From the NCBI GenBank assembly GCA_017471285.1, contig JAFUUZ010000054.1, positions 62,001 to 126,000 on the forward strand: a stretch of DNA of 64,000 nt, written 5' to 3'. Positions within the stretch are counted from its first letter, which is position 1. Every line of letters begins with the position of its first letter. The stretch is from Paludibacteraceae bacterium (GTDB taxonomy: Bacteria; Bacteroidota; Bacteroidia; Bacteroidales; Paludibacteraceae). The notes beneath the pieces were generated by a model that made no database searches, was not told the DNA's origin, and saw only the letters and a program-made list of their open reading frames with translations. The position numbers were made by a program, and so were the translations under genes. This document shows positions 1-9,567 of this stretch, in pieces.

Positions 1-1670
1 CAGTACGGTTCCTCCTTCGGAACGAGTTTGGTAGCCGCTTCGTTCATCGCCGCTATCTTATCGGCGATAGCTGCTATCTCCTCTTCCGTAGCCCAGAAGC
101 TGTCCACGCGTGCGGTCTCTTTAGCAACCCAGAAGGGTATGAATGAAGGAATAGTGTAGTTCTCGATCGGGTAGAGCGCATCTGCCTCCAGCACCTCATG
201 CGGGTAGAGGACAGGCGGTTTGGGAGCGATCACAGCAATCACGAAATCGGTGAATCCGCCGTCCTCGCTGGTGGCACGGATAGCCGTTTTTCCTTCCGCT
301 ACACCTGTTACGACACCGCGGATGTCCACCGTAGCAACGGCAGGATTGTCGGAAGTCCAGGTCAGTTTCTTGTTGGTCGCTTTGCGCGGGGTGAAGATCA
401 CCGTAGCCGCAGCCGAACTCTCGGCATAGATGAAGAGCGAGTCCTGGAAGATATCTATTCCCTGGAGCGGAATGACCGGCGCATTGGGGTCATACTCATA
501 CGCACCGACATCCACGCCTCCACCCTGGGGACGCGCCACACCGGCGAGGTCATAGGCAGGCGCTTTCGCCGCCGTGCCTTTGTCGATAAGGAACGAACCC
601 GCCTCAATCGACCAGTCGGCAGACTGCATTTCTGCTATCTGTGCCGGTGTCTTAGGCAGACCAACGAATGAAGTGGGTGCCACGAAATGCGGACCGTCCG
701 CTGCACTATTATCGGCATTGAGCGAGAGGCTAAGGAAAGGCGAAGCATTGAATCCCTGGTCGGCTATATTATGGCTCGACGGGCTGCCGGCAATATAGTT
801 CGCCGGATCGGCAAAACCGTCCTCCGATTTGTTGCCCCACATGACGGAGTTATAGACCTCGCTGTCGGAGTGAATACCGGCGTACTGGGCACCCCAGTTG
901 TTGGCGAAGGTACAGTTGATGATCTTTCCGGCAGGGTTATAGACACCTCCGGAATTAGGCCAGCTTCCCTCCGCTGCTGCGTTGTTATAGAACACGCAGT
1001 TTTGGATGATACCCGATTTGTTGTAAATCGTGGCATAGACACCCTCGCATCCGCGGAAGATACAGTTCTCAATGAGCGCGCCTTTGTTGTAGATGGCTCC
1101 GCCACCGCCGTCCGCGAGACAGAGTTCAAACAGACAGTTGCTGATGACAGCCGGCCTCTCCGGGGAAATATCATCGACGTAGATAGCGCCGCCTGAGGAC
1201 ATCGAATGGCAATTACGGATGATACAGTTGTTGACCGTCATATTGCCGCGCACATAGAGCGCGCTGCCGGAGGAGCTATACTCTGCGTTCTGCAGGATCA
1301 AGCCCTCGAAGAGGACCGGAGCAGCCGGTTCGGACTCCGACTTGATCAGGATCTTTCCCAACTCCGTACCGTCCATAATGGTCTCGAACAGCTCCGGGTC
1401 CCGCATGCCGGAAGCAGCATCATAGCCACCGAGCATGGAAACATACTTGCCCGCCGTAACCGTCACGCGCTCGTTGTACGTGCCCGCGGCAATAAACAAG
1501 GTGTCGCCGTTCCCGCATGCATTAAAACCGGCGGTAATCGTTTGCATGGCAGTAGCCCATGACAGACCGTCATTGCTGTCGTTGCCGGCTGTCTGGCTGA
1601 CATAATGATTGGCTGCTGACGCGCACAGCGCTGCTGTGCAGACCGCCAAAAATAGTAGAAATCGCTTCAT
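1..1670 (-). CDS. Secreted beta-helix / Ig-like protein, 3' end outside the window
   Basis: The frame is open from an ATG at 1668-1670 to the window edge (556 codons, no stop), so the C-terminus is missing. Residues 1-19 are a signal peptide (MKRFLLFLAV...CASA). About residues 20-395 form a right-handed beta-helix with short repeats such as NCIIRNC, NCLFELC and NCVFYNN, ending in DVGAYEY, as in choice-of-anchor-Q/pectin-lyase-fold proteins. About residues 400-480 are a Big_2 Ig-like domain (SDNPAVATVD, GVVTGVAEG). The last visible residues (YTIPSF, then VPKEEPY) align with the point where the two upstream paralogues enter their metallophosphoesterase half, so a phosphoesterase probably follows. 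It is the last visible gene of the minus-strand operon, 19 bp after its neighbour. No enzyme activity can be assigned to the visible part. Confidence 0.85.
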   Translation of the reverse strand, partial: MKRFLLFLAVCTAALCASAANHYVSQTAGNDSNDGLSWATAMQTITAGFNACGNGDTLFIAAGTYNERVTVTAGKYVSMLGGYDAASGMRDPELFETIMDGTELGKILIKSESEPAAPVLFEGLILQNAEYSSSGSALYVRGNMTVNNCIIRNCHSMSSGGAIYVDDISPERPAVISNCLFELCLADGGGGAIYNKGALIENCIFRGCEGVYATIYNKSGIIQNCVFYNNAAAEGSWPNSGGVYNPAGKIINCTFANNWGAQYAGIHSDSEVYNSVMWGNKSEDGFADPANYIAGSPSSHNIADQGFNASPFLSLSLNADNSAADGPHFVAPTSFVGLPKTPAQIAEMQSADWSIEAGSFLIDKGTAAKAPAYDLAGVARPQGGGVDVGAYEYDPNAPVIPLQGIDIFQDSLFIYAESSAAATVIFTPRKATNKKLTWTSDNPAVATVDIRGVVTGVAEGKTAIRATSEDGGFTDFVIAVIAPKPPVLYPHEVLEADALYPIENYTIPSFIPFWVAKETARVDSFWATEEEIAAIADKIAAMNEAATKLVPKEEPY

Positions 1671-1689
1671 AAACTATGATAATTTGAGG

Positions 1690-3522
1690 TTAGTATTGTA
1701 TGGTTACTGCTTGTCCCAAAGCATTGAAGATGCGGCCATTGCGAAGGATGAACAGTTGTCCGTCGCGAATGAATTTCTCTCCGTCCATCAGCGCTTTCGG
1801 AGTCTCTATCCCTTCTCTGATATCTGTCACTGTATGTTCCCTATTACGAACGATACGCATGGTGTTAATCAGCGTCACATTGCCCTCGTCATCGTCCGCC
1901 GTATAGGATTTGAACTCCAGGCAGTCGTCCTTCACCGTGATCTTGGTGAACGTCGGCGCATTCGGCTGCCCGAACATACCAGTAAAAAGGTCGAAGTAAT
2001 TCGGCACATTATGATGCTTGCCGTCAAACAGAACAGCCAGGTCATCTGTGTATTCGCGCTCCATTCGTGCACGGTTATGCGGCGAATAGCGTTTATGTCC
2101 GCAGGTGGCGCCAATGAAATAGAAAGTGCCATCGTCTGTGCAATACGTACCATTCTTATAGCCCGTTACATTCTTGCTGTTGTCAATGGCGACCTGCTCC
2201 CGGTCACTGATAGCCTCCATAATAGGCGTCATGTTATCCGGATCCACCGGACCTATTACTTCATACGTGTGGTCGTGCCCCTGCAGAGCAACGTCGATCT
2301 CGCACTCTTTCATCGTAGGCAACATACATTTACGGAACAACGGGGGCTCCACATCCGTAGAGTGATCCGAACCGGAGAACAGATTGAAGTGCGCCAGCGA
2401 AACACGGTATTTGGTGTCAGGATTGTCATGACACTGCGTACGGAACCAATAACTAACATGATCCGTCAGATAGACCGACCATGATTTGTATTTCTCGTCA
2501 TAGGACTCACGCCAGAAATCCTGCATCGAGAACACCAGGAACAACACATCTCCGTACACAAAACTATAGGTTATACCCTCAAACTGCGGTTTGTCAGTGA
2601 CCGCCATATTGAAATAATTATCGGTATTGAAATGGTATGTATAGTTGATTAACGGACTATCGTCGTGGTTCCCGTCAGTCGGTACAATCGGCATCTTTTT
2701 GATCACCGGCTCCATTGCCTCTTCGAACCATCTCTCCCACTCCCACTCACTATTAGCCAGTGTGCCATCTTCTACAAAATCACCGGGGAAACAGCAGAAA
2801 CGCGCTTCCGGCACAGTTTTCACAGCCGCCAGAGCACAACGGCGCGCCTCGTCCACATATTGTTTGTCCATGATATGGCTATCGCTCATCAGCAGGAAGG
2901 AGTACTCCCCCTGCTGCTCTTCTTCCGTACGGAACTGCGCTATATCGCTCCAATAACCGGCATGCCCTACACGCCAGCTATATATAGTACCCGGCGTGAG
3001 GTTGGTCGCCAAAGCTTTATGGCTGACATAAAAGTATTTGGTACCGGCTTTCAGTTCTGCTTTTTTATAGATATACGAACACTGGCCAACATACCGCAAT
3101 GCCTTCTTTGTCCGTTGCGCTGCAGCAGGAACCGTAATCACATCCTCCCCCTCGAAATCCGACGCTGCCGCATCCGCTTTGGCGATGATTTGCAACTCGC
3201 CATCAAAAATACTATCATTTGTGAACCATGCAAATCCCATTTGGGTATGCGGATCCCCATTGATGGTGGCCACCATGTTATATGGCATTTGCTTCGGTTG
3301 TAAGCCAGTTACTTTTTTTACCAAGTTCCGGAGATTCTCTTGTGTGGGAGTATTCCTTGCGGCAATTTTCGCAATGATAAATTCCGTGTACGAAGGCACT
3401 GTATAATCTGCTGCTTCATACATCGTGTCCGCGAGTACAACTGCCGGATCAAGATCCAGCGTGGAGGCATACATGCCCAACGACATGATAGTTGCCAATA
3501 GCAAATAGTAGAATTTCTTCAT
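1690..3522 (-). CDS. Secreted purple-acid-phosphatase-like metallophosphoesterase
   Basis: 610 aa with an N-terminal signal peptide (about residues 1-20). Residues about 85-200 look like the FN3-like N-terminal domain of purple acid phosphatases (TPGTIYSWRVG). Calcineurin-like metal-site motifs follow: SDSH at 213-216, PGDF at 246-249, GNHD at 284-287, AHFN near 377 and GHDH at 415-418. The two-metal phosphoester hydrolase site therefore looks intact; the substrate cannot be read from sequence. The protein ends in a short motif (FIRDGQLFILRNG, then FNALGQ) shared with three giant proteins in this window, which suggests export to the surface. The ATG lies one base beyond the stop of the upstream paralogue (3524-3526), so translational coupling is likely. 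It lacks the beta-helix of its two neighbours. Confidence 0.9.
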   Translation of the reverse strand: MKKFYYLLLATIMSLGMYASTLDLDPAVVLADTMYEAADYTVPSYTEFIIAKIAARNTPTQENLRNLVKKVTGLQPKQMPYNMVATINGDPHTQMGFAWFTNDSIFDGELQIIAKADAAASDFEGEDVITVPAAAQRTKKALRYVGQCSYIYKKAELKAGTKYFYVSHKALATNLTPGTIYSWRVGHAGYWSDIAQFRTEEEQQGEYSFLLMSDSHIMDKQYVDEARRCALAAVKTVPEARFCCFPGDFVEDGTLANSEWEWERWFEEAMEPVIKKMPIVPTDGNHDDSPLINYTYHFNTDNYFNMAVTDKPQFEGITYSFVYGDVLFLVFSMQDFWRESYDEKYKSWSVYLTDHVSYWFRTQCHDNPDTKYRVSLAHFNLFSGSDHSTDVEPPLFRKCMLPTMKECEIDVALQGHDHTYEVIGPVDPDNMTPIMEAISDREQVAIDNSKNVTGYKNGTYCTDDGTFYFIGATCGHKRYSPHNRARMEREYTDDLAVLFDGKHHNVPNYFDLFTGMFGQPNAPTFTKITVKDDCLEFKSYTADDDEGNVTLINTMRIVRNREHTVTDIREGIETPKALMDGEKFIRDGQLFILRNGRIFNALGQAVTIQY

Positions 3523-3523
3523 A

Positions 3524-5962
3524 TCAGTGTGTTATTTTAAGGGTGTTAAACAATTCTATTTTTCCATTCTCCTGCACTTTGAAGGATTCCAAGAGAAGGT
3601 GGTCTTTTTTTACCGTAACACGGGTATAAGAGGGTGCTCCGGGTTGGGTAAAAAGCCCCGTGAAGAGGTCGTAATAGTTCTCTACTTTATGAATATGTTT
3701 CGATGCCTCCATCTCCTCCCGTGTAAGCGGCGTATAGCGTTTGGCTCCGCATGTAGCCCCGATGAAATAGAGGGTACCGTCCTTGACATTGTATGTGTCT
3801 CCACTGATTGCCGACAGGATAGGTTTGCGCGTGTCGGGATCTACAGGCCCTATGACTTCGTATGTATGGTCATGCCCCTGCAACACCAGATCCATCCGGC
3901 ATTCCTTCATCACGGGCAGCATGGTAGCGCGCATGAGCGGTGTCTCTTTGTCCCGCTGGTGGTCCGAGCCGGAGAAAAGGTTCTTATGTACCAGTCCGAC
4001 ATGCCATTCCGCCTCCGGGTGGGATTGAACCTGTTGCCTGAACCAACCGCCCAGATCGCGGGTGAGGTATTCGGATGTCTCCGTGGCATAATCATATCCG
4101 CCCCGCCAGAAATCCTGCATCGAGAAAGCGATCAGCAGCATATTGCCGTAAGTGAAACTATAGTTGATGCCGCTAAACTGCGGACGGACCCCAGTCACAG
4201 AATTGAAAGAGGAGTCGGTGTTGAAATGGTACGAATAATTGAGCAGCGGACTATCGTCATGGTTTCCGTCAGTAGGGACAAGGGGCATCTGCATCAGGAC
4301 CGGTTTCATCGCCTCTTCGAACCATCGCTCCCATTCCCATTCGCTGTTGTTCTCCGTTCCCGTGTCCACAAAATCTCCGGGGAAGACGCAGAAGCGCGCG
4401 TTCTTCTCATTCTTCGCCACCGCTTCGGCGCACAGCCGCGCTTCGTCAATATATTCCTGGTTTTGGATATGGCTGTCGGTCATATAGACGAAGGAGAACT
4501 CGCCTTCGTCCGTGTCCGCCGTACGGAAATGGCGGTACTCGCTCCAATGGTCTTCGTATCCCACACGATAGAGGTAGTCGGTGCCCGGTTGGAGGTCTGT
4601 AGCTATCGCTTTATGCACCACATACCGGAAGGCTGTGTTCTTGTCCAGCTTCGCCTTGGTGAGAATGCCGGAAGTGGAGATGGCATAGTGTAGCGGAACG
4701 GTGGTAGTTGTGTGAGCGTTGTATGTACGTTGGGTGTGACTGTCGGTTGACCGTCGGTTGACCGTCGGGATTACCTCTACTTTTCCTTCATTCACTCCCT
4801 CGTTGGTGAACCAGCAGAATGCCATCCGTGTTTTGGGGTCTCCGTTGAGGGTAGCGACGATGCAGTACGGGTCTTCTTTGGGTTGCAGCGGTGCGTTAGG
4901 ATTGATGCGGTGGGCGATATACGAAGGGATGGTATATTCGCAGGGGTAAGGAACGGGTTCTATCTGCGGTTCGTAGTTTCTGGGCAACGCCGGTTTCATC
5001 GTAGCAATCCTGTGTGCAGGCGCGCCGATGGAGTAGTCCGCCGCCTGCATGATTGCCTCTTCGGCTTCCGTTACAGGCACTCCTGCGAACGTAGCGGGAT
5101 CGCGGAAATGCGGTCCGTCTTCCGCTTCGTTGTTTGTGTTCAACCAAGGCTGCTCGAAGAAATGACTCTCGAATCCCTCGTCCGCCCGGCTCAAGCCCGA
5201 TTCGCTTTCGTCCGACACATAGTTTGCCGGATCGACGAAGCCGTATTCGTTTTTGTTGCCCCACATCGTGCAGGCAAAGACGGAGCTCTCGCTATGAATA
5301 CCTCCGTAGCGGTCGCCGTAGTTATTGGCGATGGTGCAATGCGTGAGTGTGCCATCGAAATTAGCCACCCCGCCAGCGTCCGGCCATTCATGCCCCGTAG
5401 CGGAGCAGTTATGAATGAGACATTCCTCGAGTTGGGCACCCAGCGCTGACGCCTCCGGCAGGTTACCTTTGATCAGCACTCCTCCGCACTGGAGTCCGCT
5501 GCATCCGCGGACGACACAATAGCGCATCAGCACTTTTCCCCGCAGCCATGCTCCTCCGCCGCGTTGGTTATGGCGTGCGTTCTGGAGCACGAAGTTCTCA
5601 ATATAGGTAGGTAATACACAATCAGAGTTACAGGAGACGAGGCGCGTGCCGAGGCCTGTTCCATCCAGAATGGTTTTGGCTTTATGGTCGCGATTCCGGC
5701 TCCACGGTTCATAGGCGGTACAGCCTCCAAGTATTGTTACGCCGTCTTTCAGAATGATTCCTTCATGATAAACGCCTTCTTCCACAAACAAGGTGTCCCC
5801 CGGTTTGCAGTTGTCTATCCCCAGCCGGATCGTGCCCTGCGCCGTCTCCCACGTCTTGCCGTCATCGCCGTCAAAGCCGTCCGTCCGCACATACCACGCA
5901 GCCGCTGACACATTCAACGCCAGCGCTGCGAAAGATAATATGGCAAAATGTCTCAAGGACAC
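3524..5962 (-). CDS. Secreted beta-helix fused to purple-acid-phosphatase-like metallophosphoesterase
   Basis: 812 aa. Signal peptide about 1-21. A right-handed beta-helix follows to about residue 320 (NCKPGDTLFVEEGVYHEG, then Cys/Asn-rich rungs such as CVVRGC and CLIHNC). A linker with YTIPSY leads to an FN3-like domain (about 345-480) and a metallophosphoesterase domain with TDSH 495-498, PGDF 528-531, GNHD 566-569, VHKN near 658 and GHDH 696-699. It is a close paralogue of the next gene over the phosphoesterase half and of the gene at 1-1670 over the helix half. The helix may bind a polysaccharide while the phosphoesterase removes phosphate; that is inference. It lacks the C-terminal short sorting-like motif of its neighbour. 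A short 11-bp tandem repeat lies in the coding sequence at 4742-4769. It starts 24 bp after the kinase gene. Confidence 0.9.
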   Translation of the reverse strand: MSLRHFAILSFAALALNVSAAAWYVRTDGFDGDDGKTWETAQGTIRLGIDNCKPGDTLFVEEGVYHEGIILKDGVTILGGCTAYEPWSRNRDHKAKTILDGTGLGTRLVSCNSDCVLPTYIENFVLQNARHNQRGGGAWLRGKVLMRYCVVRGCSGLQCGGVLIKGNLPEASALGAQLEECLIHNCSATGHEWPDAGGVANFDGTLTHCTIANNYGDRYGGIHSESSVFACTMWGNKNEYGFVDPANYVSDESESGLSRADEGFESHFFEQPWLNTNNEAEDGPHFRDPATFAGVPVTEAEEAIMQAADYSIGAPAHRIATMKPALPRNYEPQIEPVPYPCEYTIPSYIAHRINPNAPLQPKEDPYCIVATLNGDPKTRMAFCWFTNEGVNEGKVEVIPTVNRRSTDSHTQRTYNAHTTTTVPLHYAISTSGILTKAKLDKNTAFRYVVHKAIATDLQPGTDYLYRVGYEDHWSEYRHFRTADTDEGEFSFVYMTDSHIQNQEYIDEARLCAEAVAKNEKNARFCVFPGDFVDTGTENNSEWEWERWFEEAMKPVLMQMPLVPTDGNHDDSPLLNYSYHFNTDSSFNSVTGVRPQFSGINYSFTYGNMLLIAFSMQDFWRGGYDYATETSEYLTRDLGGWFRQQVQSHPEAEWHVGLVHKNLFSGSDHQRDKETPLMRATMLPVMKECRMDLVLQGHDHTYEVIGPVDPDTRKPILSAISGDTYNVKDGTLYFIGATCGAKRYTPLTREEMEASKHIHKVENYYDLFTGLFTQPGAPSYTRVTVKKDHLLLESFKVQENGKIELFNTLKITH
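4742..4769. repeat. 11-bp tandem repeat inside a phosphoesterase gene
   Basis: Two exact copies of GTCGGTTGACC (4742-4752, 4753-4763) are followed by a partial third copy (GTCGGG). The unit is not a multiple of three, so loss or gain of one copy would shift the reading frame of the beta-helix/phosphoesterase gene within its FN3-like domain. Confidence 0.85.
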
Positions 5963-5986
5963 AATAAATGACCAAATGGTAAATGA

Positions 5987-6934
5987 CTACATGGTAAATC
6001 CGAAGCGTTTGCGCCCGATGCGTTCCACGTCCTCGCGGCATGTGAACGCCGTCGTTCCTCCGGAAGCAGTCGTATTGACTGCGCCGGTCATGTTGCCGTA
6101 CTCCTGGCATTTATCCAGCGCATCCCCGGCAGCCAGACGTGTGATGAATCCGCTGTTGAACGAGTCCCCGGCGCCGATACAGTCCACCACGTGCTCGTTG
6201 AGCAGTGCCGCCTGTTTGCGGTCCGGTTGGCCTTTGCGTATGAGTATAGAGCCCTTACTACCGCATTTGATGACGGCAGCGTTGGTGTATGGACGGATCT
6301 TCTCAACAGCCTCTTCGATGGTCTCGCTGCGGGTCAGGAACTTCAACTCGGTCTCATTAGGCATGAATACCGTCAGGAGCGGCAGGACTTGTCTGTAATC
6401 CAGATCCCATTGCTCCATCGGATCCCACTGGCTGTCCAGCGAAACGGTGACGCCGTTCTCTTTGCATAGCTCCAGTATCTTCATCAGATCCCGTTTAACG
6501 CCGCTCTGCATGTAGATAGAGGAGATATGGATATGTTTTGTTTCTTTGAATATCTCCGGATTGATGTCCTCCAGTCCCATGTAGTCCATCGCTCCCTGAT
6601 ATGTCAGGTTCGCGCGGTCTTCATCGTAACTCATGCATATCGTAGCGCCCGTAGCGTACTTGTCCTGACGGATCAGATAGCGCGTGTCCACGCCTTTCGC
6701 CCGCAAAGAACTCTCTACCAGGTCTCCGAAGCTGTCGTTTCCGATCATGCCGCAGAATGCCACTCTGGCGCCAAGTGCCGCAGCGTTCGCAGCAAAAATA
6801 GCCGTCGAACTACCCAGCGTCAGCGTCATTTGTTTGGCGAATTTCTCTTTGCCCACTTCGGGAAAACCCTCTATGTTATTGAGGATTAGATCCACATTCA
6901 GTTCGCCCAAGGCGATAATATCAAATGTCTTCAT
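5987..6934 (-). CDS. PfkB-family carbohydrate kinase
   Basis: 315 aa, ribokinase/PfkB fold, cytoplasmic. Visible signatures are the N-terminal substrate-site segment GELNVD (10-15), the PfkB-1-like region around residues 34-60 and the ATP/anion-hole motif GAGDSFNSGF (254-263), with Asp257 as predicted catalytic base. Length is normal for the family. Substrates of PfkB members range from ribose and fructose to tagatose-6-phosphate and KDG. Because it lies between AgaS-like and GatZ-like genes on one side and secreted phosphoesterases on the other, phosphorylation of tagatose-6-phosphate or a similar ketose phosphate is the best contextual guess, not a sequence-level assignment. It begins 2 bp after the esterase stop codon. 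Confidence 0.88.
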   Translation of the reverse strand: MKTFDIIALGELNVDLILNNIEGFPEVGKEKFAKQMTLTLGSSTAIFAANAAALGARVAFCGMIGNDSFGDLVESSLRAKGVDTRYLIRQDKYATGATICMSYDEDRANLTYQGAMDYMGLEDINPEIFKETKHIHISSIYMQSGVKRDLMKILELCKENGVTVSLDSQWDPMEQWDLDYRQVLPLLTVFMPNETELKFLTRSETIEEAVEKIRPYTNAAVIKCGSKGSILIRKGQPDRKQAALLNEHVVDCIGAGDSFNSGFITRLAAGDALDKCQEYGNMTGAVNTTASGGTTAFTCREDVERIGRKRFGFTM

Positions 6935-6936
6935 AA

Positions 6937-8310
6937 TTACATGTATTTTTTAAAGAACGCAATCGGACTCCATCCCTTCGGATAGTCGTGTCCCATTTCC
7001 GGACCGAAGATATATTCCTTTTGCGCAGCCGGTGTTTTGAGGTTGTTGAACGGCACTACGTTCGTCCTCGGAGGGCAGACGCCGTCCTGCAATCCGCTGC
7101 TTGCCATTACGGGGCAAGATATCTTTGTCGCCAGATTCTTTGTGTCGAAATAAGAGAGGAATGTCAGCACCTCTTCCTTGGTCCTCGATCCCTGGCACCG
7201 CTTGGCTGTCTCTATCGCCAGACCGCCTATGTCCCAGGCGTCCGCATAGTCTCCCATGAAAGCCACATTGGCAGCGATAGCGGAGAAAGAATAGCCGCTC
7301 AAAGCCGCAGCGGCGTAGGTCAGCGCACCGCCCTGGCTCGATCCTTCGGCATAGAGTTTCGTCATGTCGCTCGTCTCGCGGGTAGCCATAAACCGCACAG
7401 CCTGTACTGCGTCCATAAAGGCGCCGCGGTAGTAATAACTATCCTTGTCGCCGAAATGATAAGCGAACCAGTCGGAGTCGTAGATATTGATACAATCCTC
7501 CTCCACTCCCGGGTTTCCGGTGGAAGCGGGACGGTTGTTCAAGTATTGCCCGCGGTGCGAGAGATAGAACTCGGCATACTGGGACGATCCGCCGGACGGA
7601 CATTCGCATTTGGCTTTGCTGCCTGCGGTATCATAGCCATAGAAATGCAGGATCACCGGATGTTTCTGCCCGTCCTGAGGTTCGCAGTAATAGCCGCGTA
7701 TCTTCACCGGCTCGCCACTCAACCCATCCGGAACGGAATAAAACTCCACGAGATACACCTTTCGTGCCGCGCTGCTCTTCGCCTCGATCTCAATCAGTTT
7801 GGCACCCATATCGACTTCCGCCAACTGGTCTTTCGCGGCTTGCCAGAACTGGTCAAAGTCCGGCTGCATGTCCGGCTCCGAGACGATTTGGAAAGGATCG
7901 ATACCGAAGATGAACGAGCGTGCATTCTTGCCGTTCACGAAACATACGGCGCGATAGAACCCCGGCTCCATATCTTTCGGAGTGGTCATGATATGATCCA
8001 CCTTGCCTTTTCCGGCTATCTCCACGCTGTCCAGCAGTTCCGTAACCAGTTGCTTGCTGTCTGTAGAGATGCGGACTTTTACACCCACTTTTACGGCAGC
8101 GGCATTCGGGTTCTCGATATGCACGGTGATCTGCGGCTTGCCGCTCCAGACCCAGTTGTCCGTCACGGGTACAGACTGGGTAATGAGGGACAGGTCCGCT
8201 TCCTCCACCGGAGTAGGCTCTGTCTGGCGGCTCGTATTTTCGCACCCGCACGCGCCCATTAACAATAAGGACGCGAGCGCGAGCGCGAAGATGTAGAATC
8301 TGCGTTTCAT
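6937..8310 (-). CDS. AXE1-family acetyl esterase lipoprotein (acetylxylan esterase / cephalosporin-C deacetylase type)
   Basis: 457 aa. The N-terminus is a lipoprotein signal peptide with lipobox LMGAC, lipidated Cys at residue 21. About residues 35-140 form a beta-rich N-terminal domain. The remainder is the alpha/beta-hydrolase of the acetylxylan esterase family, with the nucleophile elbow GSSQGG (Ser325), a predicted Asp in QDGVCPP (409) and a predicted His in MGHDYPKG (441). Known family members remove O-acetyl groups from xylan, xylo-oligosaccharides or cephalosporin C. Here it probably deacylates an imported or surface-bound glycan. Its ATG overlaps the stop of the GatZ-like gene by 4 bp (ATGA arrangement), and the kinase gene follows 2 bp later, so it belongs to the operon. 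Confidence 0.87.
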   Translation of the reverse strand: MKRRFYIFALALASLLLMGACGCENTSRQTEPTPVEEADLSLITQSVPVTDNWVWSGKPQITVHIENPNAAAVKVGVKVRISTDSKQLVTELLDSVEIAGKGKVDHIMTTPKDMEPGFYRAVCFVNGKNARSFIFGIDPFQIVSEPDMQPDFDQFWQAAKDQLAEVDMGAKLIEIEAKSSAARKVYLVEFYSVPDGLSGEPVKIRGYYCEPQDGQKHPVILHFYGYDTAGSKAKCECPSGGSSQYAEFYLSHRGQYLNNRPASTGNPGVEEDCINIYDSDWFAYHFGDKDSYYYRGAFMDAVQAVRFMATRETSDMTKLYAEGSSQGGALTYAAAALSGYSFSAIAANVAFMGDYADAWDIGGLAIETAKRCQGSRTKEEVLTFLSYFDTKNLATKISCPVMASSGLQDGVCPPRTNVVPFNNLKTPAAQKEYIFGPEMGHDYPKGWSPIAFFKKYM

Positions 8311-9536
8311 TTCAGATAGTCATTGAGGTTGACAATATTGAATGCGTTGTAGTATTTGTCCATGTTATGCTCGATACGCATCAGGACCACCTCTTCGGCA
8401 TGGATACCGAGCCGCTCCAGATTGTCATACAGCGTCTGGCGTGCAACCAGCGCCTCCGGCTTCTGCCAGATGTAGCGGCAACCGGTCTTCACCAGCCATA
8501 ACTGGCGGTCAGGCGTACAGTCTTTGAGATCCTTGCCTACTTCTTCGCCGTGCAGCCATTTCTTCCAGCGGTTGGACTCATAGACGCATTGCCACAGCAC
8601 TTCGGTCATGTGGCTCAGCTGAGCAATCTTGCCCTCAGCGTACAGTTTCTTCTCTTCTTCTTCCAACTCCGCCAGCGCGTCGTATTCGTTCATCGTGAAC
8701 TCCGGACCTACGTTCGCAGCACCCATGCCCGCCTTCGGATAGTCTTCGGGGTTGTCCACGTCGTCGGAATAGTGTCCCTTGATATAGCTGCCGTACGGAC
8801 GCACCTTGGCGGTCAGCTTGCGTGCCACCTCGGCATCGAAGAACGTGGTGTGCAGGTCGGTGCCCACTTTGCCTACGATGAAGCAAGGCCAGATGTCATC
8901 CAGACCCACCTCATGCAGACCGGCTTTCAGACCCTCCAGGAAGGTGTCAAACGTCTTCTCGTCTGCCAGACCGCCGTGAACCTCTTCCGTGCCCACCTCG
9001 TAGGAGATAGGAGCGATGTTATGCGCCTTGCGGAAATCCTCTGCGTGCTTGATCAGCTCTACCGTACGTTTCACCACCACATGAATGTCGATGATCTGAC
9101 CTTTCGGCAGGAAGATATCTACGGTCGGATCCACGTGGATTAGGTCGTAACCGGCGAGGATGGCCGCCTCATAACTCTTCTTCACGCCGTCCATAGCGCG
9201 CTCGGTGTCCCAGCGTTCGATCGACTGTTTGTCTTTGAGCCACGGACCGCCGTGGTCGATAGCTACTACATACGGACCCGTGTAATGAACAGCCGCTGCC
9301 TCACGGGCAAGGATCTTGGTGAACTCAGCCTGCGTCATGCCGGTGTAACCGCCGTCGCAGTCCACTTGGTTCAGCGTCGTGGCGAAATAGATCGGCGAGT
9401 TGTTACGTTTCGCTGCGCGGAACGATGCTTTGATGACTGCCAGCGAATTAGGGCACGCTGCAAATAACGTCATCGGTACTCCTGTTGCTTTTTTACGCTC
9501 CTCCATCACACGGAGGATATTTTCAGTCTTTGCCAT
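8307..9536 (-). CDS. D-tagatose-1,6-bisphosphate aldolase subunit GatZ/KbaZ-like
   Basis: 409 aa, full length for the GatZ/KbaZ family. Recognisable segments are the start MAKTENILRVMEE, GVPMTLFAACPNS, CDGGYTGMTQ, AIDHGGPW, YDLIHVDPT and SYEVGTEEVHGG. In E. coli, GatZ and KbaZ are described as non-catalytic partners that stabilise the class II aldolases GatY and KbaY. No GatY/KbaY gene is in this window, so either the partner is elsewhere or this protein acts alone. Together with the AgaS-like gene 31 bp upstream and the PfkB gene it suggests a galactosamine/tagatose-6-phosphate route. The stop overlaps the esterase start by 4 bp. Confidence 0.88.
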   Translation of the reverse strand: MAKTENILRVMEERKKATGVPMTLFAACPNSLAVIKASFRAAKRNNSPIYFATTLNQVDCDGGYTGMTQAEFTKILAREAAAVHYTGPYVVAIDHGGPWLKDKQSIERWDTERAMDGVKKSYEAAILAGYDLIHVDPTVDIFLPKGQIIDIHVVVKRTVELIKHAEDFRKAHNIAPISYEVGTEEVHGGLADEKTFDTFLEGLKAGLHEVGLDDIWPCFIVGKVGTDLHTTFFDAEVARKLTAKVRPYGSYIKGHYSDDVDNPEDYPKAGMGAANVGPEFTMNEYDALAELEEEEKKLYAEGKIAQLSHMTEVLWQCVYESNRWKKWLHGEEVGKDLKDCTPDRQLWLVKTGCRYIWQKPEALVARQTLYDNLERLGIHAEEVVLMRIEHNMDKYYNAFNIVNLNDYLK

Positions 9537-9567
9537 AATATATAATTTTGAATTTTAAATTTTGAAT

